From Odocoileus virginianus (lineage: Eukaryota > Chordata > Mammalia > Artiodactyla > Cervidae), in contig NW_027224263.1 in NCBI RefSeq assembly GCF_023699985.2, positions 8,066,001 through 8,130,000 of the forward strand: a stretch of DNA of 64,000 nt, in the 5' to 3' direction. Of this stretch, positions 20,432-31,239 are shown piece by piece. Position 1 is the stretch's first letter. Every line of letters begins with the position of its first letter. The notes below the pieces were generated by a model that was not told the origin of the DNA, searched no databases, and saw nothing but the letters and a program-made list of their open reading frames with translations. The translations under genes and the position numbers were made by a program.

Positions 20432-20733
20432 AGTCTGACTTGTGGACACAGTGGGGAAGGAGAGGGTGGGACGAATTGAGAGAGTATTGTGGAAACATAC
20501 ATTACCATACATAAAATAGATACCTGGTGGGAATTTGCTCTATGATGCAAGGAGCTCAAATCTGGTGCTCTGTGACAACCTAGAGGGGTGAAGGTGGGAG
20601 GGAGGGAGGTTCAAGAGGAAGGGGACATATGTATACCTATGGCTGATTCATGTTGATGTATGGCAGAAACCAACACAATATTGTAAAGCAATTATCCTTC
20701 AATTAAAAAAAATAATTTAAATTTAAAAAAAAA
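20432..20733 (+). mobile_element. L1 3' end inside the L2 fossil
   Basis: A 3' UTR fragment of an L1 somewhat older than the L1_BT copies (GTGGACACAGTGGGGAAGGAGAGGGTGGGA..., AATATTGTAAAGCAATTATCCTTCAATT, A-rich tail). CTGTCAATA at 20423..20431 and 20734..20742 is a 9-bp target duplication, and the L2 phrase continues directly across it. Confidence 0.9.
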
Positions 20734-21373
20734 CTGTCAATAGGCCAAGTAAGATGAGGCCTGAGAATGGTCTAATAAGTTTGGCAAACTGAAGATAACT
20801 GGTAACATTGATAAGGGAATAAGTGGAATGTCTGGAGCAAAACAGATTAAAGTGGGTTCAGGAAAAAAAATGGAAGGATAAAAATTAGAAACAATAAGTA
20901 TGGATAATTCTCTTGAAACTTTTGCAATGAAGGAACATAAGGTGCTCTTGCTAAGAGGAAGTCACGCAATTTCTTCCCTTTGAAGACATGAATGGAGAAC
21001 ATCTTACATAAAGGCTTGATCCTGTTGTTACTTGGATTTTGGTCATACCTGTTTAGTAACAGTGAATGTTCTTATTTGAAGGATGCAGGCCAGAGTATTT
21101 TAGGATTGTACTGATCCTTATCAAAGCATACCATACCAAGGCAGAACATTTTTCTGAGACAATTAAAAACGAAGATAGTTTCACCAGTGATTATTTTAAC
21201 ATATACTTCCCATCTGCTCAAATTGTTTTACTAAGGTATCTGCACCTTCTCACATTTCCAATGAAATATTATTTTTAAAAGCCTGCAATTTTTCCAGACT
21301 ATTGAACATCTTTACTTTCCATCTATGTGCAATCTGGGATTTCATCTTTTTCTTCTAAATTTGTCTTCTGCAG

Positions 21374-21578
21374 CAAAAGTAACAACAAAAGAAACAACTT
21401 TATATTTTTATAAGGCACTTTAAAAATTTGACTATTGGTCTAGAAATATGACTGAAGATCAGAATGAAGGAATAGCAGAAATCCTGGCTCGAGGGAACAT
21501 AAAACCTATATGGTATTTTGAAAACTTTGAAACAAAGGGATCAAATAATATAACTATACAAACTCCCAAAGGGTTCCA
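21374..21578 (+). other. Exon-like open stretch, unidentified
   Basis: A strong acceptor (TTTCTTCTAAATTTGTCTTCTGCAG, AG at 21372..21373) and a strong donor (TTCCA|GTAAGTATG) bracket about 205 bp. From a stop at 21421 the frame is open across ATG at 21448 to the donor: MTEDQNEGIAEILARGNIKP followed by IWYFENFETKGSNNITIQ. A TAA follows CAG if the donor is not used. The composition looks protein-like, but the stop at 21421 means the exon could only carry a start, not internal coding sequence. I do not recognise the protein; a lineage-specific exon, transposon relic or chance are all possible. Confidence 0.25.
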
Positions 21579-21858
21579 GTAAGTATGTATCTTTAAGCAA
21601 GAGGATTTGTATTCTGCCTTAGATTGGCAGTCTATTTGAAACTCAGCATAGAGGGTCCTATTTCATCATTCACGCTCTTGCTGTTTGTTTCTTCTCCCAC
21701 AGACCTCTCATCTTCTTTCCTTATATTCTTCTTTTTCTAATTTCTCCCTCTTTTCCTCTCTCTTATTGATGTGTTTTTCTTTTCCGTTAGGTGGAAATAA
21801 ATATATTTTTTGATTTCTGACTGTCCTTATTTTTATAATACTAGAGCATTCTCTCTTT

Positions 21859-22184
21859 GGGGCTTCCCTGGTAGTTCAGCTGGTAAAGAATCCACCTGCA
21901 ATGCAGGAGATCCCAGTTCAATTCCTGGGTCAGGAAGATCCCCTGGAGAAGGGATAAGCTACCCACTCCAGTATTCTTGGGCTTCCCTCATGGCTCAGAT
22001 GGTAAAGAATCCACCTGCAGTGCAGGAGACCTGGGTTTGATCCCTGGGTTGGGAAGATCCCCTGGAGGAGGGCATGGCAACCCACTCCAGTATTCCTGCC
22101 TGGAGAATCCCCATGGACAGAGGTGCCTGGCAGGCTACAGTCCATGGGGTTGCAAAGAGTCAGACTAAGTGACTAAGTACAGCA
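21859..22184 (+). mobile_element. Two-unit Bov-tA SINE with target duplication
   Basis: Two tRNA-headed units (GGGCTTCCCTGGTAGTTCAG... and GGGCTTCCCTCATGGCTCAG...) joined at CCAGTATTCTT. The second unit keeps the full Bov-A body. Flanks CATTCTCT at 21847..21854 and 22185..22192, extended by partly matching T/C bases. Confidence 0.92.
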
Positions 22185-22192
22185 CATTCTCT

Positions 22193-22784
22193 TTTCTCAA
22201 TATATTTTCCATAATTCTTTGGCTTCAGAATATTTTCCAAGCATTACTTGAAGATTAGGCCAGTTTTGTAACCTTGTAAGTTTACTTTTTAAAAGTGTTC
22301 ATGACCAAAAAAAGTTCTTTTTAACTTGTATGTAGGCAGACCTTTATTGTTTTTCACTGGGCTGACTGTCCTTCATAAAAGAGAATTTCCTGGTTTAAGA
22401 GGACTGGTTCTTTATCTGCTTAAAAGCTCTAAATCCACTTCATAATTTTAAGTGGTAAATCTGCCTACTCACCCACTTTCTCACTGTTTTTGATAGCTGC
22501 TTGTAAGCATGGATTAGACAATATTTCCTAAAGACTTCAGAGTCTTGTCATCAAAATAGAACCTCAGAGTGTCTATTTTTATGGCTTGTGCCTTTGGTTG
22601 CTGTATTGGTGCTTACATGGTCATAGGCATCCATCCAGATCTTCATTTCACAGACATTTCCTGAGTATTCATCTTTGCACTCAAGTCTACAGATATGAAA
22701 ATGACCTAGATGCAGAATTCCCTGCCATCAAGTTTACTGAAGGAGAGCAAAAAAGAAAAACAAAACAAACAACACAGTAAGTCA
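22193..22784. other. Unassigned sequence
   Basis: No gene or repeat family recognised. The 64-codon plus-strand frame at 22586..22780 ends in a lysine/threonine-rich, A-rich stretch that leads into the L1 fragment and is not convincing. Confidence 0.4.
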
Positions 22785-23096
22785 AAACACACTTATCAGA
22801 ATGGCCAAAATTCAGGACACTGATGCCAATAATAAACGCTGATAAGGCTGTGGAGCAACAGGAACTCTCATTCATTGCTGGTAGGAATGCAAAATTGTAC
22901 AGCCACTTTGGAAGATAATTTGGCCATTTCTCACAAAACTAAACAAATTATTACCATATGATCCAGCAGTCATGCTCCTTGGTTATTTACCAAAAGGAGT
23001 TGAAAATTTATGTGCACACAAAAACCTGCATACAAATATGTATAGCAGCTTTATTCACAATTGCAAAAACTTCTAGTTTGGAAGCAACCAAGATGT
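22785..23096 (+). mobile_element. Old L1 ORF2 C-terminal fragment
   Basis: TCAGAATGGCCAAAATTCAGGACACTGATGCCAA, then GGTAGGAATGCAAAATTGTACAGCCACTTTGGAAGA and CAGCTTTATTCACAATTGCAAAAACTT, ending GGAAGCAACCAAGATGTC. It is the same ORF2 region as the young L1 copies but with old-subfamily sequence. Truncated at both ends. Confidence 0.85.
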
Positions 23097-23254
23097 CACT
23101 CAGTTCATTCATGCACAGGGCAAAGTTTAAATGATGTAGCACTTCCCTTGGCTGGAGTCTCCAACCAAATATCTGGGGAAAACATCATACTGAGCCATCT
23201 CACCCATAAATATTATAATCACAAAATGCTGAAATAGAAACTTTTCACAGTGAA

Positions 23255-23466
23255 AAAATACAATGTGACAACACTTCAGTATTCCTCCTTGAGGCCTTCA
23301 AAGACCTTATTGTTCTAAATGCCATCTGGAGTTTCTGCCAATACGAGAAACTTGCAGGTATCACAGCCCTCTCCCCACCACCATGAGCTGCTGTTGCCAC
23401 AGTTTTCTGAATGTTCTGATAGTGTATGCACATATTTTCAATCCAATGCTGTTTCACCTTTTTCAT
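23255..23466 (-). pseudogene. Unidentified coding-like relic
   Basis: A 73-codon minus-strand frame from 23466 contains VKQHWIENMCIHYQNIQKTV, ATAAHGGGERAVIPASFSYW and QKLQMAFRTIRSLKASRRNT. Downstream another frame reads GEMAQYDVFPRYLVGDSSQG. The GC content is higher than in the flanks. It could be a degenerate processed pseudogene or an ancient repeat; I do not recognise either half. Confidence 0.25.
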
Positions 23467-23834
23467 ATATATGTTGACAGCTCATCCATATGCTTTGTTT
23501 ATTCTCAAAATGTCCTGGAGTTCAAATCCTCAATGAATCAGTACTAATTCCAGTAATAATGTACACTGTTCTTCCTGCCAAAGTGCCAGATAAATAAAAT
23601 GGCTGATTCCAAAGACAGAGAGTAATCACTGCTGGATGAGTAAAGTCAAACATACCTAGAGAAAAGAATGATTTGTAGTAGAATCAAACCTAGAAAAGCA
23701 TGGCTTTGCCTTCCTTTGATGGGCCATCCATGGGAGAGTTAGAATGACCAATTCCTTCTAGCCCCCAACCCTGTTTCATTCCTTAGAAATGGGCAGTTTG
23801 CTCTTCAGGAATCCCTAGGCCCTCTTGATTCTCT

Positions 23835-24048
23835 TGGTTGTTGTTTAGTTGCTCAGTCATATCTGATGCTTTGCAACCCCATGGACTGTAGCCCACCAGA
23901 CTCCTCTGTCCATGGAATTCTCCAGGCAAGAATACTAGAGTGGGTTGTCATTTCCTACTCCAGGGGGTCTTCCTGACCAAGGGAGTGAATCCGGGTCTCC
24001 TGCACTGGCAGGCAGCTTCTTTATCAGTGAACCACCAGGGAAGCCCCA
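23835..24048 (-). mobile_element. Bov-tA SINE with target duplication
   Basis: Full-length minus-strand copy (GGGCTTCCCTGGTGGTTCAC head; GACTGAGCAACTAAACAACA tail). ATTCTCT at 23828..23834 and 24049..24055 is the likely target duplication. Confidence 0.92.
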
Positions 24049-24687
24049 ATTCTCTAGATACTTACTAACAAAAGAAATATATATACACACATAAATTCAC
24101 ACACAAAAAAACATACTTGGCTTCCACCGTCTATCACCATGGCTTATATGCAGATGAGAAAACAGGCCAGATAAGTTAACTGATTTTCCCATAATCCCCT
24201 TTCACTCTAGTTTACATTTTAAGTACTGTCACTGTGATAATTTTTTCAGCTTTGCAACGATTTGATTGTTTTTTCCAAATCCATCTGGCAGACTTTGCCT
24301 TCTTCCTTTCTTTGTTAAATCTAGATTAGCTCCCATACTCCCAAACTAAAACTTCCCTTCTGCCTGTTTGTCCTAATTTCTTAAGAAAATCCCAGCCAAT
24401 AAAATGAGTCCAGCTTTCAGGCTTTCTCTGGGCCCACACCTGAGAAGGTGAGTGTTGAAGGAATAAGTCTCACAATAGATTAGTTCCATGATAAAGTTAT
24501 AATATTCAATTTTAAAGGAACCCACAATACAGCTCAGAAACACTATTATATGCCTCTGTTTAGCTTTATTCCATTCTTGACAATAATTATAAACTTCTTC
24601 CAGTACCTTCCATCCTCTCATTTCTTCTCCCTTGATCTCAGCACATGACTTTGTCTCTCTAAAATCAAAATTGAGTAAGGACCTATT

Positions 24688-24870
24688 GGATAGCACAGAG
24701 AACCCTTCTCAGTGCTCTATAATGATCTATATGGGAAAATAATCTTTAAAAAGTGAATATATGTATATGTATAACTGATTCACTTTGCTGTATACCTGAA
24801 ACCAACACAACATTGTAAATCAACTATACTCTAATAAAAATTTTAACAAATAAATTTAAAAAATTGAAAC
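24688..24870 (+). mobile_element. Old L1 3' UTR end
   Basis: GGACCTATTGGATAGCACAGAGAACCCT...GTATAACTGATTCACTTTGCTGTATACCTGAAACCAACACAACATTGTAAATCAACTATACTCTAATAAAAA is the terminal block of an artiodactyl-wide old L1. The preceding 24056..24687 shows no confident feature. Confidence 0.85.
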
Positions 24871-25039
24871 TATTGTATGGAGATTCCCTCATTTTCTTGA
24901 TTCCACATTTTCCCCATATCCTCTCTTCCTTCCCTACTGTTATAAAAAAAAGAGTATATTCCCCACTAAGGTAAAACCCTTCATATGTGTTTTGAACTCC
25001 AACTATGATCACATTATCAGGGTCCTTATAATTTAATAT

Positions 25040-25275
25040 TTTCTTTTCTCCTATATCTTCAGAGAAGGGATAGCAAACAACTTCAGTATTCTTGACTGGA
25101 GAATCCCATGAACAGTATGAAAAGGCAAAAGGGTATGACACCAGAAGATGAGCGCTGTACGTGAGTAGGTGTCAAATAAGCCATTGGGGAAGAGCAGAGA
25201 AATGGCTCCAGATACAATGAAGAGGCTGGGCCAAAACAGAAATGATGCTCAGCTATAGATGTGCCTGGTGGTGAA
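25040..25275 (+). mobile_element. Outer BovB, left (5') part
   Basis: AACTTCAGTATTCTTGACTGGAGAATCCCATGAACAGTATGAAAAGGCAAAAGG... is the BovB leader just before the endonuclease. It stops at CTGGTGGTGAA (25265..25275), is interrupted by another BovB, and continues at 27147 with the same 11 bases followed by AGTAAAGTCTGATGCTGTAAAG. Confidence 0.9.
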
Positions 25276-27146
25276 CATTTGATGCAAAGAGAGGCACAAT
25301 AAAGGACAGAAATGGTATGGACCTAACAGAAGCAGAAGATATTAAGAAGAGGTGACAAGAATACACAGAAGAACTATACAAAAATATCTTCATGACCCAG
25401 ATAACCATGATGGTGTGATCACTCACCTAGAGCCAGATCCTAGAATGCGAAGTCAAGTGGGCCTTAGGAAGCATCACTAGAACAAAGCTAGTGGAGGTGA
25501 TGGATTTCCAGTTGAGCTATTTCAAAGCTAAAGAGACGATTCTGTGAAAGTGCTGCACTCAATATGTTAGCAAATTTGGAAAACTCAGCAGTGGCCACAG
25601 GACTGGAAAAGGTCAGTTTTCATTCCAATCTCAAAGAAAGGCAATGTCAAAGAATGTTCAAACTACTGCACAATTGCACTCATCTCACACACTAGCAAAG
25701 TAATGCTCAAAATTCTCCAAGCCAGGCTTCAACAGTACGTGAACCATGAACTTCCAAATATTCAAGCTGGATTTAGAAAAAGCAGAGGAACCAGAGATCA
25801 AATTGCCAACATCTGCTGGATCATAGAAAAAGCAAGAGAATTCCAGAAAAACATCTACTTCTGCTTTATTGACTATGCTAAAGTCTTTGTGTGGATCACA
25901 ACAAACTGTGGAAAATTCTTAAAGAGATGGGAATACCAGACCACCTTACCTGTCTCCTGAGAAACCTGTATGCAGGTCAAGAAGCAATAGTTAGAACTGG
26001 ACATGGAACAACAGACTGGTTCCAAATTGGAAAAGGGGTACGTCAAGGCTGTATATTGTCACCCTGCTTATTTAACTTATATGCAGAGTACATCATGAGA
26101 AATGCTGGGCTGGATGAAGCACAAGCTGGAATCAAGGTTGCTGGGAGAAATATCAATAACCTCAGATACACAGATGACACCACCCTTATGGCAGAAAGCA
26201 AAGAAGAACTAAAGAGCCTCTTGATGAAAGTGAAAGAGGAGAGTGAAAAAACTGGCTTAAAATTCAGCATTCAAAAAACCGAAGATCATGGCAACTGGTC
26301 CCATCACTTCATGGCAAATAGATGGGGAACAATGGAAACAGTGAAAGACTTTATTTTGGGTGCTCCAAAATCACTGCAGATGGTAACTACAACCATGAAA
26401 TTAAAAGACCCTTGCTTCTTGGAGAAAAGCTATGACCAACCTAGAAAGTGAAAGAAAGAAAGAAAGTGAAGTAACTCAGTCGTGTCTGACTCTTTGTGAC
26501 CTCATGGACTGTAGCCTACCAGGCTCCTCCATCCATGGGATTTACCAAGCAAGAGTACTGGAGTGAGTTGCCAGTTCCTCTCCCAGGTCTCCCACACTGT
26601 AGGCAGACCCTTTACCATTTGAGCCACCAGGGAAGTGATGACCAACCTAGACAACATATTAAAAAGCAGAGGCATTACTTTGCCGACAAAGGTCTATATA
26701 GTCAAAGCTATGGTTTTTCTAGTAGTCATGTATGGGTGTGAGAGTTGAACCATAAAGAAGGCTGAGCACTGAAGAATTGATGCTTTTGAACTGTGGTGTT
26801 GGAGAAAACTCTTGAGAGTCTCTTGGACAGCAAGGAGATCCAACCAGTCCATCCTAAAGGAAATTAGTCCTGAATATTCATTGGAAGGACTGATGCTGAA
26901 GCTGAAACTCCAATACTTTGCCATTTGATGTGAACAACTGACTCACTGGAAAAGATCCTCCTGCTGGGAGTGATGGAAGGAAGGAGGAGAAGGGGATGAC
27001 AGAGGATGAGATGGTTGGATGGCATCACAGACTCAATGGACATTAATTTGAACAAGCTCCAGAAGTTGATGAGGGACAGAGAAGCCTGGTGTGCTGCAGT
27101 CCATGGGGTCACAAAGAGTCGGATATGACTGAGCGACTGAACTGAA
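25276..27146 (+). mobile_element. Inner BovB, inserted within another BovB
   Basis: A 5'-truncated BovB starting in the endonuclease-RT linker (CAAAGAGAGGCACAATAAAGGACAG) and ending in GAGCGACTGAACTGAA. RT pieces at 25703..25960 and 25891..26451 carry MLKILQARLQQYVNHELPNI, GVRQGCILSPCLFNLYAEYI and a catalytic box changed to YTDD. It is flanked by CTGGTGGTGAA at 25265..25275 and 27147..27157 (11-bp target duplication) and interrupted by a SINE at 26446..26637. Confidence 0.95.
26446..26637 (-). mobile_element. Bov-tA SINE inside the inner BovB
   Basis: Minus-strand copy with a (GAAA)n-type tail (AAGTGAAAGAAAGAAAGAAAG on the plus strand) and an internal deletion removing part of the body between CCTCTCCCA and GGTCTCCC. 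It has a perfect 14-bp duplication ATGACCAACCTAGA at 26432..26445 and 26638..26651. Third level of nesting. Confidence 0.95.
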
Positions 27147-30100
27147 CTGGTGGTGAAAGTAAAGTCTGATGCTGTAAAGAAGAATATTGCATTGGAACCT
27201 AAAAAGTTAGCTCCATGAAAAAGAAATTTGATGTGGTCAAGCAGGAGATGACAAGTGTAAACATAGACATTTTAGGAATCAGTGAACTGAAATGGATGGG
27301 TGAGTGAATTTAAATAAGATGATTATTATATCTATGACTGTGGGCAAGAATCCCTTAGAAGAAATGGAATAGTCCTCATAGTCAACAAAAGAGTCCAAAA
27401 TGCAGTACTTGGGTAATCTCAAAAATGACAGAATGATCTCAGTTTGTTTCCAAGGCAAATCATTCAACATCACAGTAATCCAAGTCTATGTCCCAACCAC
27501 TAATGCCAAAGAAGCTGAAGTTGAACAGTTCTATGAAGATCTACAAGACTTTCTAGAACTAACACCAAAAAAAGATGTCCTTTTCATCATAGAGGACTGG
27601 AATGCAAAAGTAGGAAGTCAAGAGATACCTGGAGTAACAGGCAAGTTTGGCTTTGGAGTACAAAATGAAGCAGGGCAAAGGCTAAGAGTTTTGTCAAGAG
27701 AACACATTGGTCATAGCAAACACCCTCTTCCAACAACACAAGAGACCACTCTATACATGGACATCATGAGATGGTCAATATCAAAATCAAATGGATTATA
27801 TTCTTTGCAATAAAAGATGGAGAGCTCTATACAGCAAAAACAAGACTTGGAGCTGACTGTGGCTCAGATCATCAGCTCCTTATTGCAAAATTCAGGCTTA
27901 AATTGAAGAAAGTAGGGAAAACCACTAGGCCATTCAGGTATCAAATCCTTTACGATTACACAGTGGAGGTGATAAATAATTTAAGAGATTAGATCTGGTA
28001 GACAGAGTGCCTGAAGAACTATGGACAGAGGTTCATAACATTGTACAGGAGGTGGTGACCAAAACCATCCCCAAGAAAAAGAAATGCAAGAAGGCAAAAT
28101 GGTTGTCTGAGGAGGCCTTACAAATAGCTGAGAAAAGAAGAGAAGTAAAAGGCAAAGGAGAAAGGAAATGATAAACCCAAAGCCAACTGAATGCAGAGTT
28201 CCAGAGAATAGCAAGGAGAGATAAGAAAGTCTTCTTAAGTGAATAATGCAAAGAAATAGAAAGGAAAACAATAGAATGGGAAAGACTAGAGATCTCTTCA
28301 AGAAAATTAGAGATATCAAGGGAACATTTCATGCAAAGATGGGCACAATAAGGACAGAAATGGAATGGACTGAACAACAACAAAAAAAGAGATTAAGAAG
28401 ATGTGACAAGAATACACAGAAGAACTGTACAAAAAAAGGTCTTAATGACCCAGTTAACCACGATAGATTGGTTAGTCACCTAGAGCCAGATATCCTGGAG
28501 TGCAAAGTCAAGTGGGTCTTAGAAAGTGTCACTATGAACAAAGCTAGTGGAGGTGAAATTCCAGCTGAGCTATTTCAAATTCTAAAAGATGATGCTGTGA
28601 AAGTGCTGCATTCAATATGCCAGCAAATTTGGAAAACTCAGCAGTGGCCACAGGACTGAAAAAGGTCATTCAAATCCCAAAGAAAAGCAATGCCAAAGCA
28701 TGTTTAAACTACTGTACTGTTGAGCTCATTTCACATGCTAGCAAGATAATGCTCAAAATCCTTTCAAGCTAGGCTTCAACAGTACAGTGAACTGAGAACT
28801 TTCAGATGTTCAAGTTGGATTTAGAAAAGGCAGAGGAACCAGAGATCAAATTGCCAACATCTGGTGGGTCATAAAAAAGCAAGGGAATTCCAGAGAAACA
28901 TCTCCTTCTACTTCATTGACAACTCAAGTCTTTGACTGGGTTGATCATAACAAATTGTGGAAAATTCTTAAAGAAATGGGAACACCAGACCATCTTACCT
29001 GTCTACTGAGAAACCTGTATGCAAGACAAGAAGCAGCAGTAAGAACCGGACATAGAATAATGAACTGGTTCATAATTGGGGAAGAAATACGTCAAGGCTG
29101 TATATAGTCACCCTGCTTATTTAACTTATATGCAGAGTACATCATGCAAAATGCCAGGCTGGATGAATCACAAGCTGGAATCAAGATTGCTGGGAGAAAT
29201 ATCAACAACCTCAGATATGCAGATGACACCACTCTAATGGCAGAAAGTGAAGAGGAACTAAAGAGCCTCTTGATGAAGGTGAAAAGAGGAGAGTGAAAAA
29301 GCTGGCTTAAAATTCAGCATTCAAAAAACTAAGATCATGGCATCTGGTCCCATCACTTCATGGCAAATAGATGGGGGAAAAGTGGAAACAATGGCAGATT
29401 TTATTTTCCTGGGCTCCAAAATCACTGTGGACACTTGACTGCAGCCATGAAAATAAAAGACGCTTGCTCCTTAAAGAAAAGCTATAACAAACCTAGACAG
29501 CGTATTAAAAAGCAGAGACATCACTTTGGCAACAAAGGTCCATATAGTTAAAACTATGGTCTTTCCAGTAGTCATGTACAGGTGTGAGTTGGACCATAAA
29601 GAAGACTGAGTGCTGAAGAATTGATGTTTTTGAACTGTGGTGCTAGAGAAGACTCTTGAGAGTCCCTTGGACAGCAGAAGTCATGTCTGATTCTTTGCGA
29701 TCCCGTATACTATACAGTCCATGGAATTCTCTAGGCCAGAATACTGGAGTGGGTAGCCTTTCCCTTCTCTAGAAGATCTTCCCAACCTACATATCGAATC
29801 CAGGTCTCCCGCATTGAAGGCAGATTCTTTACCAGCTGAGCCACAAGGGAAGGTGATCCAGCCAGTCATTCCTAAAAAAAGCCAACCCTGAATATTCATT
29901 GGAAGGACTGATGCTGAGGCTGAAGCTCCAATACTTTGGCCACATTACATGAAGATCTAACTCATTGGAAAAGACTCTTATGCTGGGAAAGATTGAAGGC
30001 AGGAGAAGAAGGGGGCAACAGAGGTTGGGATGGTTGGATGGCATCATCAACTCAATGGACATGAGTTTGAGCAAACTCCAGGAGATAGTGGAGGACAGAG

Positions 30101-30160
30101 GAGCCTGGTGTGCTGCAGTCCATGGGGTCGCAAAGAGTCAGACACGACTTAGCAGCTGAA
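27147..30160 (+). mobile_element. Outer BovB, main part (endonuclease and reverse transcriptase)
   Basis: With 25040..25275 this makes a nearly full-length BovB of about 3.2 kb. Endonuclease relics: 27400..27813 (FNITVIQVYVPTTNAKE; FIIEDWNAKVGSQ, where the family's catalytic box is GDWNAK) and 27771..27992 (GADCGSDHQLL, the SDH box). RT relics: 28246..28659 and 28916..29107, with an in-frame stop soon after RQGCI, and an intact YADDT box near 29214. Frameshifts and stops make it inactive. A SINE interrupts it at 29675..29855. It ends in CAGACACGACTTAGCAGCTGAACAACAACTA. Confidence 0.94.
29675..29855 (-). mobile_element. Bov-tA SINE inside the outer BovB
   Basis: Minus-strand copy (CTTCCCTTGTGGCTCAGCTGG head) interrupting the BovB phrase CCCTTGGACAGCA / GTGATCCAGCCAGTC. 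It has a shortened body and no clear target duplication. Confidence 0.88.
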
Positions 30161-30379
30161 CAACAACTATATATATCTTCAATATATATGAGATGTGTGT
30201 ACAGATACATAAATATCAGTTGGATATATCCATTAGCATTTGAATATCTTCATTTCTCCCCAAACTTAAAAAAAACTATCTTGCCCATATATTTGTCTCC
30301 ACTTACTGCTCTAATTCTCCCATCTTCTTCACAGTCAAATTTCTAGGAAGAGTTGTCTATCTTTGTTATTTTTACACCT

Positions 30380-30905
30380 CCCACTCACTCTTCACCTCTC
30401 CATTTCCTTCCAGCTTCTTCCACCAATCAATGACTTTCCTGAAACAGGTCCTCCTAAGAATAACTAGTGGCCTCCATGTGACTGAATCCAATCAATCATT
30501 TTTAGCCCAACCTTAGTGGAATTCACCTGTTAACCACCATCCTTCTTGAAACAGTGTTCCCTTGGCTTTTTTCACAGCAGTGTCCCAGTTTTCCTTCTAC
30601 CTCTCTGGCTACACTTTTCATTTCATAAAGGTTCACACTTTACTTATCCTAATATTAAATGAAGTTCTTTGAAGCCCTCATCTCTTTTGACTCTATGTTC
30701 TCCCTAGGAAAATTTATCCACTCCCTAGCTTCCATTACCATCTATATGCCATTGACTTTCAAACATTTCTCTCTCACTCAAGCTACTGTTTCTGTTCTGA
30801 GCTCCAGACCTGTATATCTAATTGTTTTCTCAAAACTGTACACTTAGAAGTCTCAAACACAACACAAATGCAAAATATCAAAATCACAATCTTCCAACTG
30901 AAAAG
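30380..30905 (+). repeat. L2 LINE, reverse-transcriptase region, diverged
   Basis: In order: TTTCCTGAAACAGGTCCTCC...GTGGCCTCCATGTGACTGAATCCAAT, TCCTTCTTGAAACAGTGTTCCCTTGGC, TTTTCCTTCTACCTCTCTGGC and TTCCATTACCATCTATATGCC...GAGCTCCAGACCTGTATATC. These follow the L2 consensus leading up to and past the YADDSQIY-type box. All frames are broken. Confidence 0.8.
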
Positions 30906-31027
30906 GGGTCCTTTTGCCAGAGGTGTTGTAGTTTCAAAGTGTCAAGGTATGGTGGTCCCATATCACTGATTGGCATTAGAATCTATTCAACAGTACAAAC
31001 CAGAAATCAAAGCACAGACACCTAATC

Positions 31028-31190
31028 AAAGAAGACCCAGAGGGATCGGGTGGAGAGGGAGGTGGGAGGGGGGACCGGGATGGGGAATACATGGAAATCC
31101 ATGGCTAATTCATTTCAATGTATGACAAAAACTACTGCAATGATGTAAAGTAATTAGCCTCCAACTAATAAAAATAAATGGAAAAAAAAA
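31028..31190 (+). mobile_element. L1 (L1_BT type) extreme 3' end
   Basis: AAGAAGACCCAGAGGGATCGGG, then GGTGGGAGGGGGGACCGGGATGGGGAATACATGG and AATTAGCCTCCAACTAATAAAAATAAATGG plus an A tail. Only about 160 bp long; it lies between two L2 segments. Confidence 0.92.
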
Positions 31191-31239
31191 GAATAAACAC
31201 TATATATATATAGTATATATGGGTTATGTCTAACCCATA

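Larger units (their letters stand above)
16880..20890 (-). repeat. Ancient L2 LINE, antisense, broken by five later insertions
   Basis: Segments at about 16890..17203, 17378..17794, 18119..18198, 19938..19993, 20211..20422 and 20743..20885 read in order as the reverse complement of L2: first the 3' end (TTTCTGGAAGCCTACTACATACCAGGATC, GACAGACAATAAAC, ATGCCTCTCTGA), then TAATCCAGGCTAGAGC...GGCTTGAACC, then GTGAGTAGGCAGTTGGACTTG, then GGAGCAAGGACTGAGATATATGGGACCCTCC. The last is the reverse complement of the GVPQGSVLGPLLF-type reverse-transcriptase box. About 1.3 kb of L2 remains. Highly diverged, non-functional. Confidence 0.82.

Noticed and set aside
24373..24696. 107-residue minus-strand frame as a gene
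   Set aside because: It runs into an old L1 3' end at its start, has mixed A/T-driven composition, and shows no similarity to a known protein.
25276..30160. Tandem duplication of a BovB
   Set aside because: The 11-bp target duplication and the collinearity of the outer halves show a nested insertion, not a segmental duplication.
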